Shown: positions 16,811 to 25,244 of the stretch, piece by piece
Numbering within the stretch: the stretch's first letter is position 1
Layout: each line of letters starts with the position of its first letter
Assembly: GCA_035607415.1 (NCBI GenBank)
Contig: DATNAQ010000173.1
Coordinates: 1 to 64,000 of the forward strand
Direction of reading: 5' to 3'
DNA: 64,000 nt
Source: JAQBQH01 sp035607415
Lineage (GTDB): Bacteria; Myxococcota_A; Polyangia; Palsa-1104
The notes under the pieces: model-generated
The model's database searches: none
What the model saw: the letters and a program-made list of their open reading frames with translations, nothing else
Told to the model about the DNA's origin: nothing
Made by a program: the position numbers and the translations under genes

Positions 16811-17265
16811 GCGGCGCGCGCGACGTCGCGCGCATCCTCGAAGAGCGCGCGCGTGCCCTCGCGGTCGTCGAGGAGGCGGCGCCGTCGAGCGCGCGGACGG
16901 TGGCGGCGTTCGTCATGGGTGGCCACGAGCTGGCGGTGCCGATCGAGGCGCTCAGCCGCGCGGTCGATCTCGCCGTGGTCACCGAGATCCCGGGCGGGCC
17001 GGAGCACCTCCTCGGCGTCATCGTGGTCGACAATCGGTTGGTGTCGCTGCTCGACGTGCCCGCGTTCCTCGCCTTGCCCACGCACGGCGTCGGCGACATC
17101 ACCGCGGCGCTCGTGGTGCAGCACGGCGGGCGGCAGATCGCGCTCGCCGCCGAGCGCCTCTTACGCATCGCCGAGGTGGCGTTCGTGGACGAGGCGGCGG
17201 CGCCCCGGCTCCTCGACGTCGCCGCACTGTTCGCCGACACGCGCCTGTCGGGGCGGCGGAGCTAG
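16789..17265 (+). CDS. cheW: CheW coupling protein
   Basis: 158 residues with a CheW domain from about 40 to 150 (VAAFVMGGHELAVPIEAL, VTEIPGGPEHLLGVIVVDNR, VSLLDVPAFL). GTG 16789 lies inside the 3' end of the preceding cheY gene (22-bp overlap). An Arg/Glu-rich helix of about 35 residues precedes the CheW fold. CheA begins 2 bp after its stop. This is the second CheW of the operon, so the array may use two non-equivalent couplers. Confidence 0.88.
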   Translation: MRSTRPLSGARDVARILEERARALAVVEEAAPSSARTVAAFVMGGHELAVPIEALSRAVDLAVVTEIPGGPEHLLGVIVVDNRLVSLLDVPAFLALPTHGVGDITAALVVQHGGRQIALAAERLLRIAEVAFVDEAAAPRLLDVAALFADTRLSGRRS

Positions 17266-17266
17266 C

Positions 17267-19420
17267 GTGGATCCAGCGCTCCGTCCGGTCGTCCTCGTCT
17301 TCGTCGAGGAGCTGCGCGACCAGCTGGACCGGATTCGCGCGACGCTGGCGGCGATGGAGCGCGACGCGGCGCTCGTGCCGGCCGAGATCGAAGAGCTGTT
17401 CAGGCAGGCGCACAGCTGGAAGGGCTCCGCGGCCTCGCTCGGGCTCGACGACCTGGCGACGCTGGCGCACGAGCTCGAGAGCGCGCTGACTCCGGTCCGG
17501 CGCGGCGCGGCGCCGCTCACGCCGGCGCTCGCCGACGTGGCCATCGTGGCCGTCGATGCGGCCGGTGCGCGCATCCCTGGACTGGTCGCCGAGTCGAACG
17601 AGGGCTGCGACGAAGTCGCCGCCGCGACGAGGGAGCTGCGTGCGCTCCTCGGAGAGGGCGCTGTGCCGGCGGCGGCGGGCGCCGAGGGCGCGCGGCCAGG
17701 CGAGCCGGACGCGCGCGAGGGCGAGCCGGAGGCGCGAAGCGAGCCCGTCGTCGATCCGGCGTCGGAGTCGGTGCGGGTCACCGTCGCGCGGCTGACCGAG
17801 CTCGAGCGCGGCCTCGACGACCTGCGCGGCCTGCGCAGCCGCATCGAGACGCAGGCCGAAGGCGCGGTCGCCGCCGTGCACGGCGTCGACCAATTGTGGC
17901 GGGCCGCGCGCGACGGGCACCGGATCGAGCCGGGCCCGCTCTTCGCCTTGCTTTCGCGTCTGCGCGGCATGCGTCGCGCGCTCGTCGACGACGCCGACGC
18001 GTTGCAGTCGCAGGTGGTCGCCGTCGACGAGACGCTGCGCGCCATGCGCATGGTTCCGGCCGGGAACCTCGGTGAGCCGCTCGGCCGCGCGCTGCGCGAT
18101 GCGTGCAAGCGCACCGGCAAGCAGGCGCGCCTCGTCGTCGAAGGTGGCGAGGTGCAGCTCGATCGCCACGTGCTCGAGGAGCTCAAGGGACCGCTCATCC
18201 ACCTCGTGCGCAATGCCATCGACCATGGCATCGAAGAGCCCGAGGTTCGCGAGGCGATCGGCAAGCCGGCGCGCGCGCGGGTCGAGCTCGTGGTCCGCCA
18301 GGAGCTGCGCACGCTACACCTCGAGGTCCGCGACGACGGGCGCGGCGTCGACGTGGAAGCCGCGCGCGAGCAGGCGCGCGTGCGCGGGCTCGTCAGCGAC
18401 GCCGAAGCCGAGCGGCTCGACGAAGCGCAGGTGATCGACCTCTTGTTCCGGAGCGGCTTTTCGACCGCGGCCGAGGTCACCGAGCTGTCGGGACGCGGCG
18501 TCGGCCTCGACGTGGTGCGCGACGCGGCGACACGCCTGCAGGGTTCGGCGAGCATGACGTCGACGATGGGTCGCGGCAGCGCCGTGCACCTGACGGTGCC
18601 GCTCACCGTCGCCGCGCACAGCGGCATCGTCGTCGAGGAGCGCGGGCGTCGCTTCGCGCTGCCGCTGGCGCAGGTCGAGCGCGTGGTGCGCGCGACCGCG
18701 GCCGAGCTGCGCGATGACGGCGCGCGCACGGTGTTCGATCTCGACGACGAGCCGCTGCCGATCGCGCGCCTGTCGACGCTGCTCGACGCGCCGGCGCGGG
18801 GGGGCAAGAGCGCGGTCACCATCCTGGTGGCGCGCGCAGGCGAAGGGCGCGTCGGGATCGTCTGTGAGCGGCTGATCGGCCAGCGCGAGCTGCTCCTCCG
18901 GCCGCTGCCGACCGAGCTCTCGACGCTCGATCACATCAGCGGCGTGGCGCTGTTGCCGAGCGGGGAAGCGATCTTCGTATTGTCACCGGTGGTGCTGGCG
19001 CGCCAGCCGCAGCAGCGACGGAAGACCACGCCGTCGGCCCCGCGCGAGCGCGCGGTGCTCATCGCCGACGACTCCATCACCATCCGCTCGCTGCTTCGCC
19101 ATGCGCTCGAGGCGGCGGGATTTCGCGTGCGTACGGCCACCGACGGCGAAGAGGCGCTGCAATTGGCGGGGCTCGAGCGCTTCGACCTCGTGGTCGCCGA
19201 CGTGCGCATGCCGCGCGTCGACGGGCTGCAGCTGACGGCGCGGCTGCGCGCCTCGCCGCGTACGGCGCGCCTGCCGGTGGTGCTCTTCTCGTCGCTGGCG
19301 TCGACGCAGGATCGCGAGGCGGGCCGCGCCGCGGGCGCCAGCGCCTACTTGTCGAAGCGCGAGTTCGATCGCGGCGAGCTGGTCGACGTCATCACTGGCC
19401 TTCTCAAGGAGCGCGCGTGA
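17267..19420 (+). CDS. cheA: CheA histidine kinase fused to a receiver
   Basis: 717 residues from GTG 17267: an HPt domain with H49 in FRQAHSWKGSAASL, a Glu/Ala/Pro linker (about 125-165), dimerisation helices, a CheA-type HATPase (HLVRNAIDHGIEEPEVR, VRDDGRGVD, GRGVGLDVVR), a CheW-like domain (SGIVVEERGRRFALPLAQV), and a C-terminal receiver (LIADDS; phospho-Asp in LVVADVRMPRVDG; lysine in YLSKRE). The CheA-receiver fusion recalls myxobacterial FrzE. There is no obvious P2 domain. The stop overlaps the next gene (GTGA). Confidence 0.93.
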   Translation: MDPALRPVVLVFVEELRDQLDRIRATLAAMERDAALVPAEIEELFRQAHSWKGSAASLGLDDLATLAHELESALTPVRRGAAPLTPALADVAIVAVDAAGARIPGLVAESNEGCDEVAAATRELRALLGEGAVPAAAGAEGARPGEPDAREGEPEARSEPVVDPASESVRVTVARLTELERGLDDLRGLRSRIETQAEGAVAAVHGVDQLWRAARDGHRIEPGPLFALLSRLRGMRRALVDDADALQSQVVAVDETLRAMRMVPAGNLGEPLGRALRDACKRTGKQARLVVEGGEVQLDRHVLEELKGPLIHLVRNAIDHGIEEPEVREAIGKPARARVELVVRQELRTLHLEVRDDGRGVDVEAAREQARVRGLVSDAEAERLDEAQVIDLLFRSGFSTAAEVTELSGRGVGLDVVRDAATRLQGSASMTSTMGRGSAVHLTVPLTVAAHSGIVVEERGRRFALPLAQVERVVRATAAELRDDGARTVFDLDDEPLPIARLSTLLDAPARGGKSAVTILVARAGEGRVGIVCERLIGQRELLLRPLPTELSTLDHISGVALLPSGEAIFVLSPVVLARQPQQRRKTTPSAPRERAVLIADDSITIRSLLRHALEAAGFRVRTATDGEEALQLAGLERFDLVVADVRMPRVDGLQLTARLRASPRTARLPVVLFSSLASTQDREAGRAAGASAYLSKREFDRGELVDVITGLLKERA

Positions 19421-20301
19421 GCCGGATCGCCGTCTCGGTGCTGCTGGTCCTGTGGTCCCTGACGGCGTGGGCCGGCGGCGGCGTCGTCGCCATCACCGAC
19501 GGGCGCGTCGCCCAGTACAAAGAGGCGCTGGCGGCGGCGCAGGGCGCCCTGTCCGACGCCGTCGTCGTCGATCTCGCCGCCGGTGATCCGACGCCCCGCA
19601 TCAAGGATCTGCAGCCTGCGGTCATTTTGGCCGTCGGGCAGCGCGCGTTGCAGGCGGCGCGCGCGGCGGCGCCCGAGACGCCGGTGGTGCACTGCATGGT
19701 GCTCGGGGCAGCGGCGGCGGGCAGCCGCGTCGTGACCGGCGTGCGCCTCGAAGTGGCGCCGGGCGAGCTGCTCGCCTCGCTGAAGGCGGTCTTGCCGTCG
19801 GCGCGGCGCATCGGCGTCATCTACGATCCGCGCACGTTCGGCTGGTATCACGACGAGGCGCAGAAGGCGGCCGGCCCGCTCGGGCTGTCGCTCGTGACCA
19901 GGACGGTGTCCGATGCGCGCGAGGTGCGCGGCGCCGCCGACGCGCTCGCCGGACAGATCGACGTCTTGTGGCTGTGGCCCGATCCGCACCTCATCAACTC
20001 CGAGATGTTCTCCGTGCTGCTGCTCTCGACGATCGATCGACGGGTGGCGCTCGTCGGCTTTCTCGACAGCTTCACGCAGGCCGGCGCGATCGCGTCGGTG
20101 GCGCCGGATTACCGCGAGGCCGGCCGGCGCGCCGCGAAGCTGGTGACCGAGCTCGTCGGCCGCCCGGCGGCGGCGCGGGTGCCGGTACCGCCGATCGTGC
20201 TCGGTCCGGGCGCGCTCACCGTCAACTTGAAGGCGGCCAAGCAGCTCGGCGTCGACGTGCCGGCGGCGGCGTTGGCCAAGGCGCGGCAGGTCTATCGCTA
20301 A
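19417..20301 (+). CDS. Periplasmic ABC-type substrate-binding protein
   Basis: 294 residues with a signal peptide (VLLVLWSLTAWA, cleavage before GG) and the two-lobed pattern of the ABC substrate-binding family PF04392 (AVILAVGQRALQAA, PVVHCMVLG, IGVIYDPRTFGWYHDEAQ, IDVLWLWPDPHLINSEMF). No permease or ATPase gene is nearby. It is translationally coupled to cheA and precedes the MCP by 11 bp, so it probably presents a ligand to that receptor rather than serving transport (inference). AAGGAG precedes GTG 19417. Confidence 0.8.
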   Translation: MSRIAVSVLLVLWSLTAWAGGGVVAITDGRVAQYKEALAAAQGALSDAVVVDLAAGDPTPRIKDLQPAVILAVGQRALQAARAAAPETPVVHCMVLGAAAAGSRVVTGVRLEVAPGELLASLKAVLPSARRIGVIYDPRTFGWYHDEAQKAAGPLGLSLVTRTVSDAREVRGAADALAGQIDVLWLWPDPHLINSEMFSVLLLSTIDRRVALVGFLDSFTQAGAIASVAPDYREAGRRAAKLVTELVGRPAAARVPVPPIVLGPGALTVNLKAAKQLGVDVPAAALAKARQVYR

Positions 20302-20312
20302 GGGAAGGGTGT

Positions 20313-21941
20313 ATGGACGCCAAAGACGACAGCGCACTCTCGCATCTCCTGCCGCGCTCGCTGTGGCTGCAGATGATTGGCCTCGTGACCTTGGCCCTCG
20401 GCATCACGTGGATCGTGGCGACGCCGCTGTTCCATCGCTTTGCCCTGGCGTTCGATCAGGAGCTCGACAAGCGCGGGCGGGCGCTGACGGCGGCGCTGGA
20501 GAAGCACAGCGACCTGCGGCTGGCGGTGTCGCTCGGCGATGCGGCGCAGGCGACGCCGGTGCTGAAGGCCATCGCCGAGAGCGACGAGGACATCCGCTAC
20601 ATCGCGCTCTTCGACTCCAAGAAGCAGCCGTTCGCGTTCGCCTCGCCGTCGCTGCCTGCGAGCGAGCTGCAGGCGGCGGTGCGCGCGCACTTCGCGTCGG
20701 CGGGGACGGCGGACCTCCTGCGCTTCACGCAGCCGGTCCGGCGCGCGCGCGAGGCAGCGGGCGGTGGGCTCGACTTCGCGGCCGGCGAACCGGGCATCGC
20801 CAAGAGCGACGACAACGGCGGCGAGGTGCTCGGCTACGTCGCCTTGGCGCTGTCGTCGGAGCGGGCGCAACGGCGGATCACGCAGCAGGCGTTCGTCACG
20901 GTGGGTGTGACCGCGCTCGTCCTGTACGCGCTGGTGCTGCTGTACTTCCGCTGGCTGGCGCGGCGGTTGTCGATCATGGCAGCGTTCGCCAAGCGGGTGG
21001 CGGCCGGCACGCTCGACGACAAGCTGCCGGCGCCGGTCGGCGACGAGGTCGGGCAGCTGTCCAGCGCGCTTGCTTCGGTCTCCGACAACATGCGCGTCGT
21101 GGTGGGCGAGCTCAAGCAGGCGTCGACGTCGCTGTCCTCTGGCGCGCACGAGGTGTTCGAGTCGGCCGGCCGTCAGGCGGATAGCGCCAGCCGCCAGGCG
21201 GCGAGCGTCTCGGAGATGGCGTCCACGGTGTCGGAGCTGCGCAGCATCTTCAACCAGGCGACGGCCAAAGCCGAGTCGGTGATCGAGCTGGCCAAGCGGT
21301 CGGAGGAGTCGTCCTCGGGCGGCGCGGCGGCGGTGCTCGAGAGCGTCGACGGCATGCGCCAGCTGCGCGATCACGTCGCGGCCATCGCGCAGACCATCCA
21401 GGGCCTGGTGCAAAAGACCGATCAGATCGACGCCATCATCGACGTCGTCAACGACCTCGCCGAGCAGTCGAACGTGCTCGCCATCAACGCCGGGATCGAG
21501 GCGGCGCGCGCCGGCGAGCACGGCCGCGGCTTCGCCGTCGTCGCGCGCGAGGTGTCGCGCCTCGCCGAGCGCAGCAAGGAGTCGACCTCTCAGGTGCGGC
21601 TCATCTTGCAGGACATCGAGCGCGCCGGCCGCGACGCGGTGCGGGTCATCGACGAGGGCAGCCGGCGCGCCGAGAGCGGCATGAGCGTGGCCAAGGCGGC
21701 CGGTACGGCGATCGAGCGGCTGAAGGAGGCGATCGGCGCCTCGTCGCAGGCGGCGATGCAGATCGCGGCGTCGACGCGGCAGCAATCGCAGGGCATCGAG
21801 CAGATCTGGCAGGCGACGCGCGAGATCGACCACGTGGCCAACGAGACCGCGGCGGGCACGCACGCGCTCGAAACCGCGGCGGCGAACATGAAGGCGCTCT
21901 CCGAGGGGCTCGAGCGCATCGTCGGCCGCTATCGCACGTAA
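20313..21941 (+). CDS. Methyl-accepting chemotaxis protein
   Basis: 542 residues. Membrane segment 1 is at about 18-40 (LWLQMIGLVTLALGITWIVA), a periplasmic sensor follows to about 190, membrane segment 2 is about 191-215 (FVTVGVTALVLYALVLLYF), then HAMP and a long cytoplasmic coiled coil. The signalling tip reads NVLAINAGIEAARAGEHGRG. There is no C-terminal CheR/CheB-binding pentapeptide (it ends IVGRYRT). Its neighbours are the substrate-binding protein and cheA. The AAGGGAAGGG run before ATG 20313 is a good ribosome site. Confidence 0.92.
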   Translation: MDAKDDSALSHLLPRSLWLQMIGLVTLALGITWIVATPLFHRFALAFDQELDKRGRALTAALEKHSDLRLAVSLGDAAQATPVLKAIAESDEDIRYIALFDSKKQPFAFASPSLPASELQAAVRAHFASAGTADLLRFTQPVRRAREAAGGGLDFAAGEPGIAKSDDNGGEVLGYVALALSSERAQRRITQQAFVTVGVTALVLYALVLLYFRWLARRLSIMAAFAKRVAAGTLDDKLPAPVGDEVGQLSSALASVSDNMRVVVGELKQASTSLSSGAHEVFESAGRQADSASRQAASVSEMASTVSELRSIFNQATAKAESVIELAKRSEESSSGGAAAVLESVDGMRQLRDHVAAIAQTIQGLVQKTDQIDAIIDVVNDLAEQSNVLAINAGIEAARAGEHGRGFAVVAREVSRLAERSKESTSQVRLILQDIERAGRDAVRVIDEGSRRAESGMSVAKAAGTAIERLKEAIGASSQAAMQIAASTRQQSQGIEQIWQATREIDHVANETAAGTHALETAAANMKALSEGLERIVGRYRT

Positions 21942-22057
21942 GACAAGAACGGAAAGTCCTTCCGAAACGCGTCGCGCGAGTGGCAGAGCCACGAGCGGCA
22001 GACTTGTAACGCCGCCATCGGTGCGTATTCGACACGGTCACCAACCGGAGGAACGTC

Positions 22058-22477
22058 ATGACGAAGTCGCGTTCTACATTGGTCGCCGTATTCGCGGTGT
22101 TTGCGCTCGCCCAATGGGCCACGATCGCACGTGCGGACGAAGCGCAGATCGCCGAGGGAGGCAAGCTGTTCGCCAAGCATTGCGCCAAGTGCCACGGCAA
22201 GTCCGGCGAAGGCACGAAGAAGGCGCCGGCCGTCGTCGGCAAGGATGCGCTGCCGCTGCAGCCGCCAGCGACGGCGAAGGTGCGCAAGACCGAGTTCCAC
22301 ACGGCGCAAGACGTGGCCGAGTTCGTGTCGACCAAGATGCCGGCCAACAAACCGGGCAGCCTCAAGCCCGACGAATATTACGCCATCCTCGCGTTCGACC
22401 TGAACGCCAACGGCGTGGCCGACGCCAAGGCGAAGAAGATCGACGCCGCCACGGCGGCCGAGATCAAGCTGCACTAG
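22058..22477 (+). CDS. Periplasmic class I c-type cytochrome
   Basis: 139 residues: a signal peptide (VAVFAVFALAQWATIARA), one heme-binding CAKCH motif near residue 46, and methionine-bearing helices (STKMPANKPGSLKPDEYY) that could supply the axial ligand M. This is the size and shape of a small soluble electron-transfer cytochrome. CGGAGG lies 7 nt before the ATG. The next gene, 2 bp away, encodes a membrane cytochrome, so the two probably form an electron-transfer pair. Confidence 0.9.
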   Translation: MTKSRSTLVAVFAVFALAQWATIARADEAQIAEGGKLFAKHCAKCHGKSGEGTKKAPAVVGKDALPLQPPATAKVRKTEFHTAQDVAEFVSTKMPANKPGSLKPDEYYAILAFDLNANGVADAKAKKIDAATAAEIKLH

Positions 22478-22479
22478 CC

Positions 22480-23307
22480 ATGCTCCACGTCGTCAGGCTG
22501 GCGACGGTTCATCCGGCGCTGGCTCACTTCACCATCGGTGGGCTGCCGCTCATCGTGATCGCCTATGGGATCGCGGTGTGGCGGCGCTCGCCGGCGTGGA
22601 CGCTCGTTGCCGACGCAGCGCTCGTGGTCACTGCGGCGCTGACGCTGGCGACCGGCACCTTCGGGCTCGTCTCGAACGCAATCGTGCCGTGGCCGGGCGG
22701 CATCGAGTCATGGCGCTGGACGCATCTCGGGTTCGGCATCGCGACGACCGTCCTTCTGGCAACGCTGGCGGTGCTGCGGCTTGCCTTCCGCCGCAGTGAT
22801 GTACCGGCGAGGGCGCCGGTCTTCGCGGCTGCGATCATCGTCGCCGGCGTTGCGGCCTTCACCGGCTGGGTCGGCGGCGAGGTGCTGGTGTTCCACTCGG
22901 GCATGGCGGTGCGCGCGGCCGGCGACGGTGCCTTCGCGCCGCCGGTGTCCGACTCGACGGAGCGGCCGAAGGACTTTCTCGGTGCCATGCGGCAGGTGCG
23001 GGCCTCGTGGGGCGCGATCAATACGCGCTTGGCGTGGATGCTCGTGCAGCATCCGCGCGACGAGGACTTTCAGCGCATCGAGCACGACGCGCGGCGGATG
23101 CAAGCGCTGACGAAGGTGATGGCCGACGAGGGCGCGAAGTACGGCAAGGCCGCCGACACGATCGCGTCGATGGCGCAGACGCTCGGCGGCGACGCCGACG
23201 ACATCGCGGAGGCGGCGAAGAAGAAGAGCCTGCAGGATATCGCGCATGGCGTCGGAGAAGCGAGCAGCCACTGCGCCGACTGCCACGAAGAGACGCGCTG
23301 GCACTAG
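22480..23307 (+). CDS. DUF2231-type membrane protein with cytochrome c'-like tail
   Basis: 275 residues. The first 150 or so resemble DUF2231: four hydrophobic helices starting ATVHPALAHFTIGGLPLIVI, with histidines suited to heme b binding. The tail (about 170-275) is a four-helix segment ending in a CADCH heme c motif, as in cytochrome c'/c-556 proteins. It is probably a quinone- or cytochrome-linked membrane redox protein. The last codons and stop (TAG, 23305-23307) lie inside the left end of a MITE-like inverted repeat, so the native C-terminus may have been altered. Confidence 0.8.
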   Translation: MLHVVRLATVHPALAHFTIGGLPLIVIAYGIAVWRRSPAWTLVADAALVVTAALTLATGTFGLVSNAIVPWPGGIESWRWTHLGFGIATTVLLATLAVLRLAFRRSDVPARAPVFAAAIIVAGVAAFTGWVGGEVLVFHSGMAVRAAGDGAFAPPVSDSTERPKDFLGAMRQVRASWGAINTRLAWMLVQHPRDEDFQRIEHDARRMQALTKVMADEGAKYGKAADTIASMAQTLGGDADDIAEAAKKKSLQDIAHGVGEASSHCADCHEETRWH

Positions 23308-23469
23308 TGTCCCGTGTCAGAAATTCGCGTGCACCGAGGGCGGTGCGGCGCCGCGCGCGCGAGGCGCGACGACCGCGAATACCTGAAGGTATTGAAGGAA
23401 GGAGCAACGAAGCGCCCGCGGATGTCGCGACGCCCGACTGCTAGCGAATTTTCTGATTCGGGACACTAG
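23304..23469. mobile_element. MITE-like element with 25-bp terminal inverted repeats
   Basis: The left end at 23304-23328 (CTAGTGTCCCG...AATTCGC) and the right end at 23444-23469 (GCGAATT...CGGGACACTAG) are reverse complements apart from two mismatches and one extra base. The 166-bp element has no coding capacity. It contains an internal 7-bp dyad (AATACCT at 23378-23384, AGGTATT at 23387-23393). CTAG at both tips may be a 4-bp target duplication or part of the repeat. The left tip supplies the stop codon of the preceding cytochrome gene. No transposase is present, so it would be mobilised in trans if at all. Confidence 0.7.
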
Positions 23470-23675
23470 CTCGCGTCCACTTCTTCTTCACGCCCCCGAC
23501 GGCTCTTCGCGCTATACTCGTGGCTGGGCCTGACGCCGGTCCTTCAGTGCTCCGCCGCCCGCACCGGCGGGAGCGGAGAAGCGGGCGCCCCCGCGTGGCG
23601 ATTCTCGACGGTGAACGGCGGCGCGAACACTCGAGCCGCGCAAGGTGCGGGCTTGTCGCGGCGGGAGTGAGTCGC

Positions 23676-24365
23676 ATGTCGCTGAGGAACCGCGCCCGGG
23701 CGTTGCAGAAGAAAACCGGGATCACGTATCAACAGGCATTGGCGCGCCTGCGCAAGCTGGGCGGGCGTCCGGCGAAGCTGGCGCGCGAGAGTGGCTGGCC
23801 GCTCGAGGTCTGCGATCGCTATCTCGTCGACGGGCATGCGCCCATCAACGTCGTCGAGATGAAGCCGATCGCGTCGCTGCACGATCTTCTGCAGAACATC
23901 TGCGACGAGCTGCGCGCGACCACCAATGCGCGGCTCGTGGCCTTGCATCGCGACGGGCGCGTGCTGGTCGCGACGGGTGAGAAGGCGCAGGAGCGCGAGC
24001 TGCTCCTGATGGGGAGCTGGATAGGGCTGCAATCGGCGCGCAGGCCGGCGGTGACGCCGCCGGAGGTCCTGGAGCTCGACGACGGGCACGTCATCCACAC
24101 GACGCCGGTGCGCACGGGCGTGCTCTTGTCGGTGCGCTTCCATCGCGACGAGTCGTCGCTCGGCCTGGTGCGGCTGCGCGTGCGGCGGGCGGCGGCGGAG
24201 ATCGAACGGCTGCTCGGCGACGAGTCGCGCGGCATGCCGCCCGTCGGTGGCGTGGGTGGGTCCGGCGGCGTGCCCAACGAGATGCGCGTCGTCGAGCCGG
24301 TGCCGGAGGAGCGACCGAAGCCGAAGCCGCACCCGATCGGGAAGCGGCCGCGGCGCAAGGGGTGA
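23676..24365 (+). CDS. Roadblock/LC7-like protein with N-terminal helical domain
   Basis: 229 residues. Residues 1-50 form a basic helical domain (RARALQKKTGITYQQALARL) that looks like a small DNA- or protein-binding head. Residues about 70-185 have the Roadblock/LC7 pattern (LHDLLQNICDEL, ARLVALHRDGRVLVATGE, HTTPVRTGVLLSVRF). The tail is rich in Gly, Pro, Lys and Arg. Roadblock proteins such as MglB act with Ras-like GTPases in polarity control; no GTPase gene is adjacent. GGGAG 9 nt before ATG 23676 fixes the start. The domain call is tentative. Confidence 0.6.
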   Translation: MSLRNRARALQKKTGITYQQALARLRKLGGRPAKLARESGWPLEVCDRYLVDGHAPINVVEMKPIASLHDLLQNICDELRATTNARLVALHRDGRVLVATGEKAQERELLLMGSWIGLQSARRPAVTPPEVLELDDGHVIHTTPVRTGVLLSVRFHRDESSLGLVRLRVRRAAAEIERLLGDESRGMPPVGGVGGSGGVPNEMRVVEPVPEERPKPKPHPIGKRPRRKG

Positions 24366-24485
24366 CCGGGCGCGACGCGCCGCTCTCCACTTGACGATCG
24401 CTTTCGCCCGACGAGCGGGCGCGCGCCGTCGGCGTGCTTTCTAGACTCGACTGGCGTCACGCGATGTCAGGTCGAGAGGTCGTCC

Positions 24486-24929
24486 ATGAGCGCTCACGAG
24501 CATCCGCACCATCATCATCACTTCCTGCCGGGCATGGGCCATCCGGCGTTGACGCCGTTCTACGATACGTTCGCGCGGTTGGTCGCATTCCGACGCCGAG
24601 ATCACGGGCATCGATCCCGACGAGGAAAAACTGTCGCGCCGAGCTGCCGTTCGCCGACGGCTTCTTCGACCGCGTCACGAGCACGCTCATGGCACACCAT
24701 CTGCCGACGCCGGCGAAGGAGGCGATGTTCGCCGAGATCCGGCGCGTCCTGGCAGCGACGGGAGAGCTGCATCCCGTCGACATCGGCCCCGCGCGCGGCA
24801 GGGCTCGCCGACATCGCCGGGGAAGATCGAGTCGTGACGGTGTTCGGGCCGCTCGTGTTCTGGCGTGCTCGATCTGGCGGACGCGATCGCACCTGGCCAG
24901 GCGGCGGGCCAGGCGGACCGCTAGGGTAG
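24486..24929 (+). pseudogene. Decayed class I SAM-dependent methyltransferase
   Basis: Homology to a methyltransferase is spread over three reading frames. It starts at ATG 24486 with a His-rich N-terminus and FYDTFARLVA, shifts near 24590 to AEITGIDPDEEKL, shifts near 24638 to AELPFADGFFDRV and MAHHLPTPAKEAMFAEIRRV, and shifts back near 24795 to GLADIAG and FGPLVFWRA. The glycine-rich SAM motif I that should lie between the first two pieces is missing, so there are internal deletions as well as frameshifts. The 3' end runs into the convergent HPt gene. Confidence 0.75.
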
Positions 24930-25244
24930 GGTGCGCTCGATCTCGTCGAGGGCGGCACCGATGGCGGCGACCTCGGCCGCGCACGCGCCCGGCGGCGACG
25001 CCCCGTTCTCGACGGCGCGCGCCACGTGCATGGCCGCCCGCGCGCGCTCCGACAGCGCGGAAAAGCCGATCATCGCCGCCTCGCCGCTGATGCTGTGCAG
25101 ATGCAGCGCCAGCGCCCGCGCCGCCTCGCGCGCCTCGTTCGCGCCGGCCGCGGCCGCTGCGTCGAGCTTCTTGGCGGCAGCGAGCCGCTCGCGCGCGGAC
25201 TGCAGAAAGCGCCGCCCGTAACGCGCGATCAGATCGGCGCTCAT
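24921..25244 (-). CDS. Free histidine phosphotransfer (HPt) protein
   Basis: 107 residues, entirely helical. H50 in LHLHSISGEAAMIGF matches the HPt phospho-histidine motif. It starts inside the stop of the PilZ-REC-REC gene (ATGA, 25241-25244) and would pass phosphate to or from those receivers. It is a paralogue of the HPt at 41057 (shared RFLxSARxRL and LHxIxGEAxxxG patterns). Confidence 0.82.
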   Translation of the reverse strand: MSADLIARYGRRFLQSARERLAAAKKLDAAAAAGANEAREAARALALHLHSISGEAAMIGFSALSERARAAMHVARAVENGASPPGACAAEVAAIGAALDEIERTLP

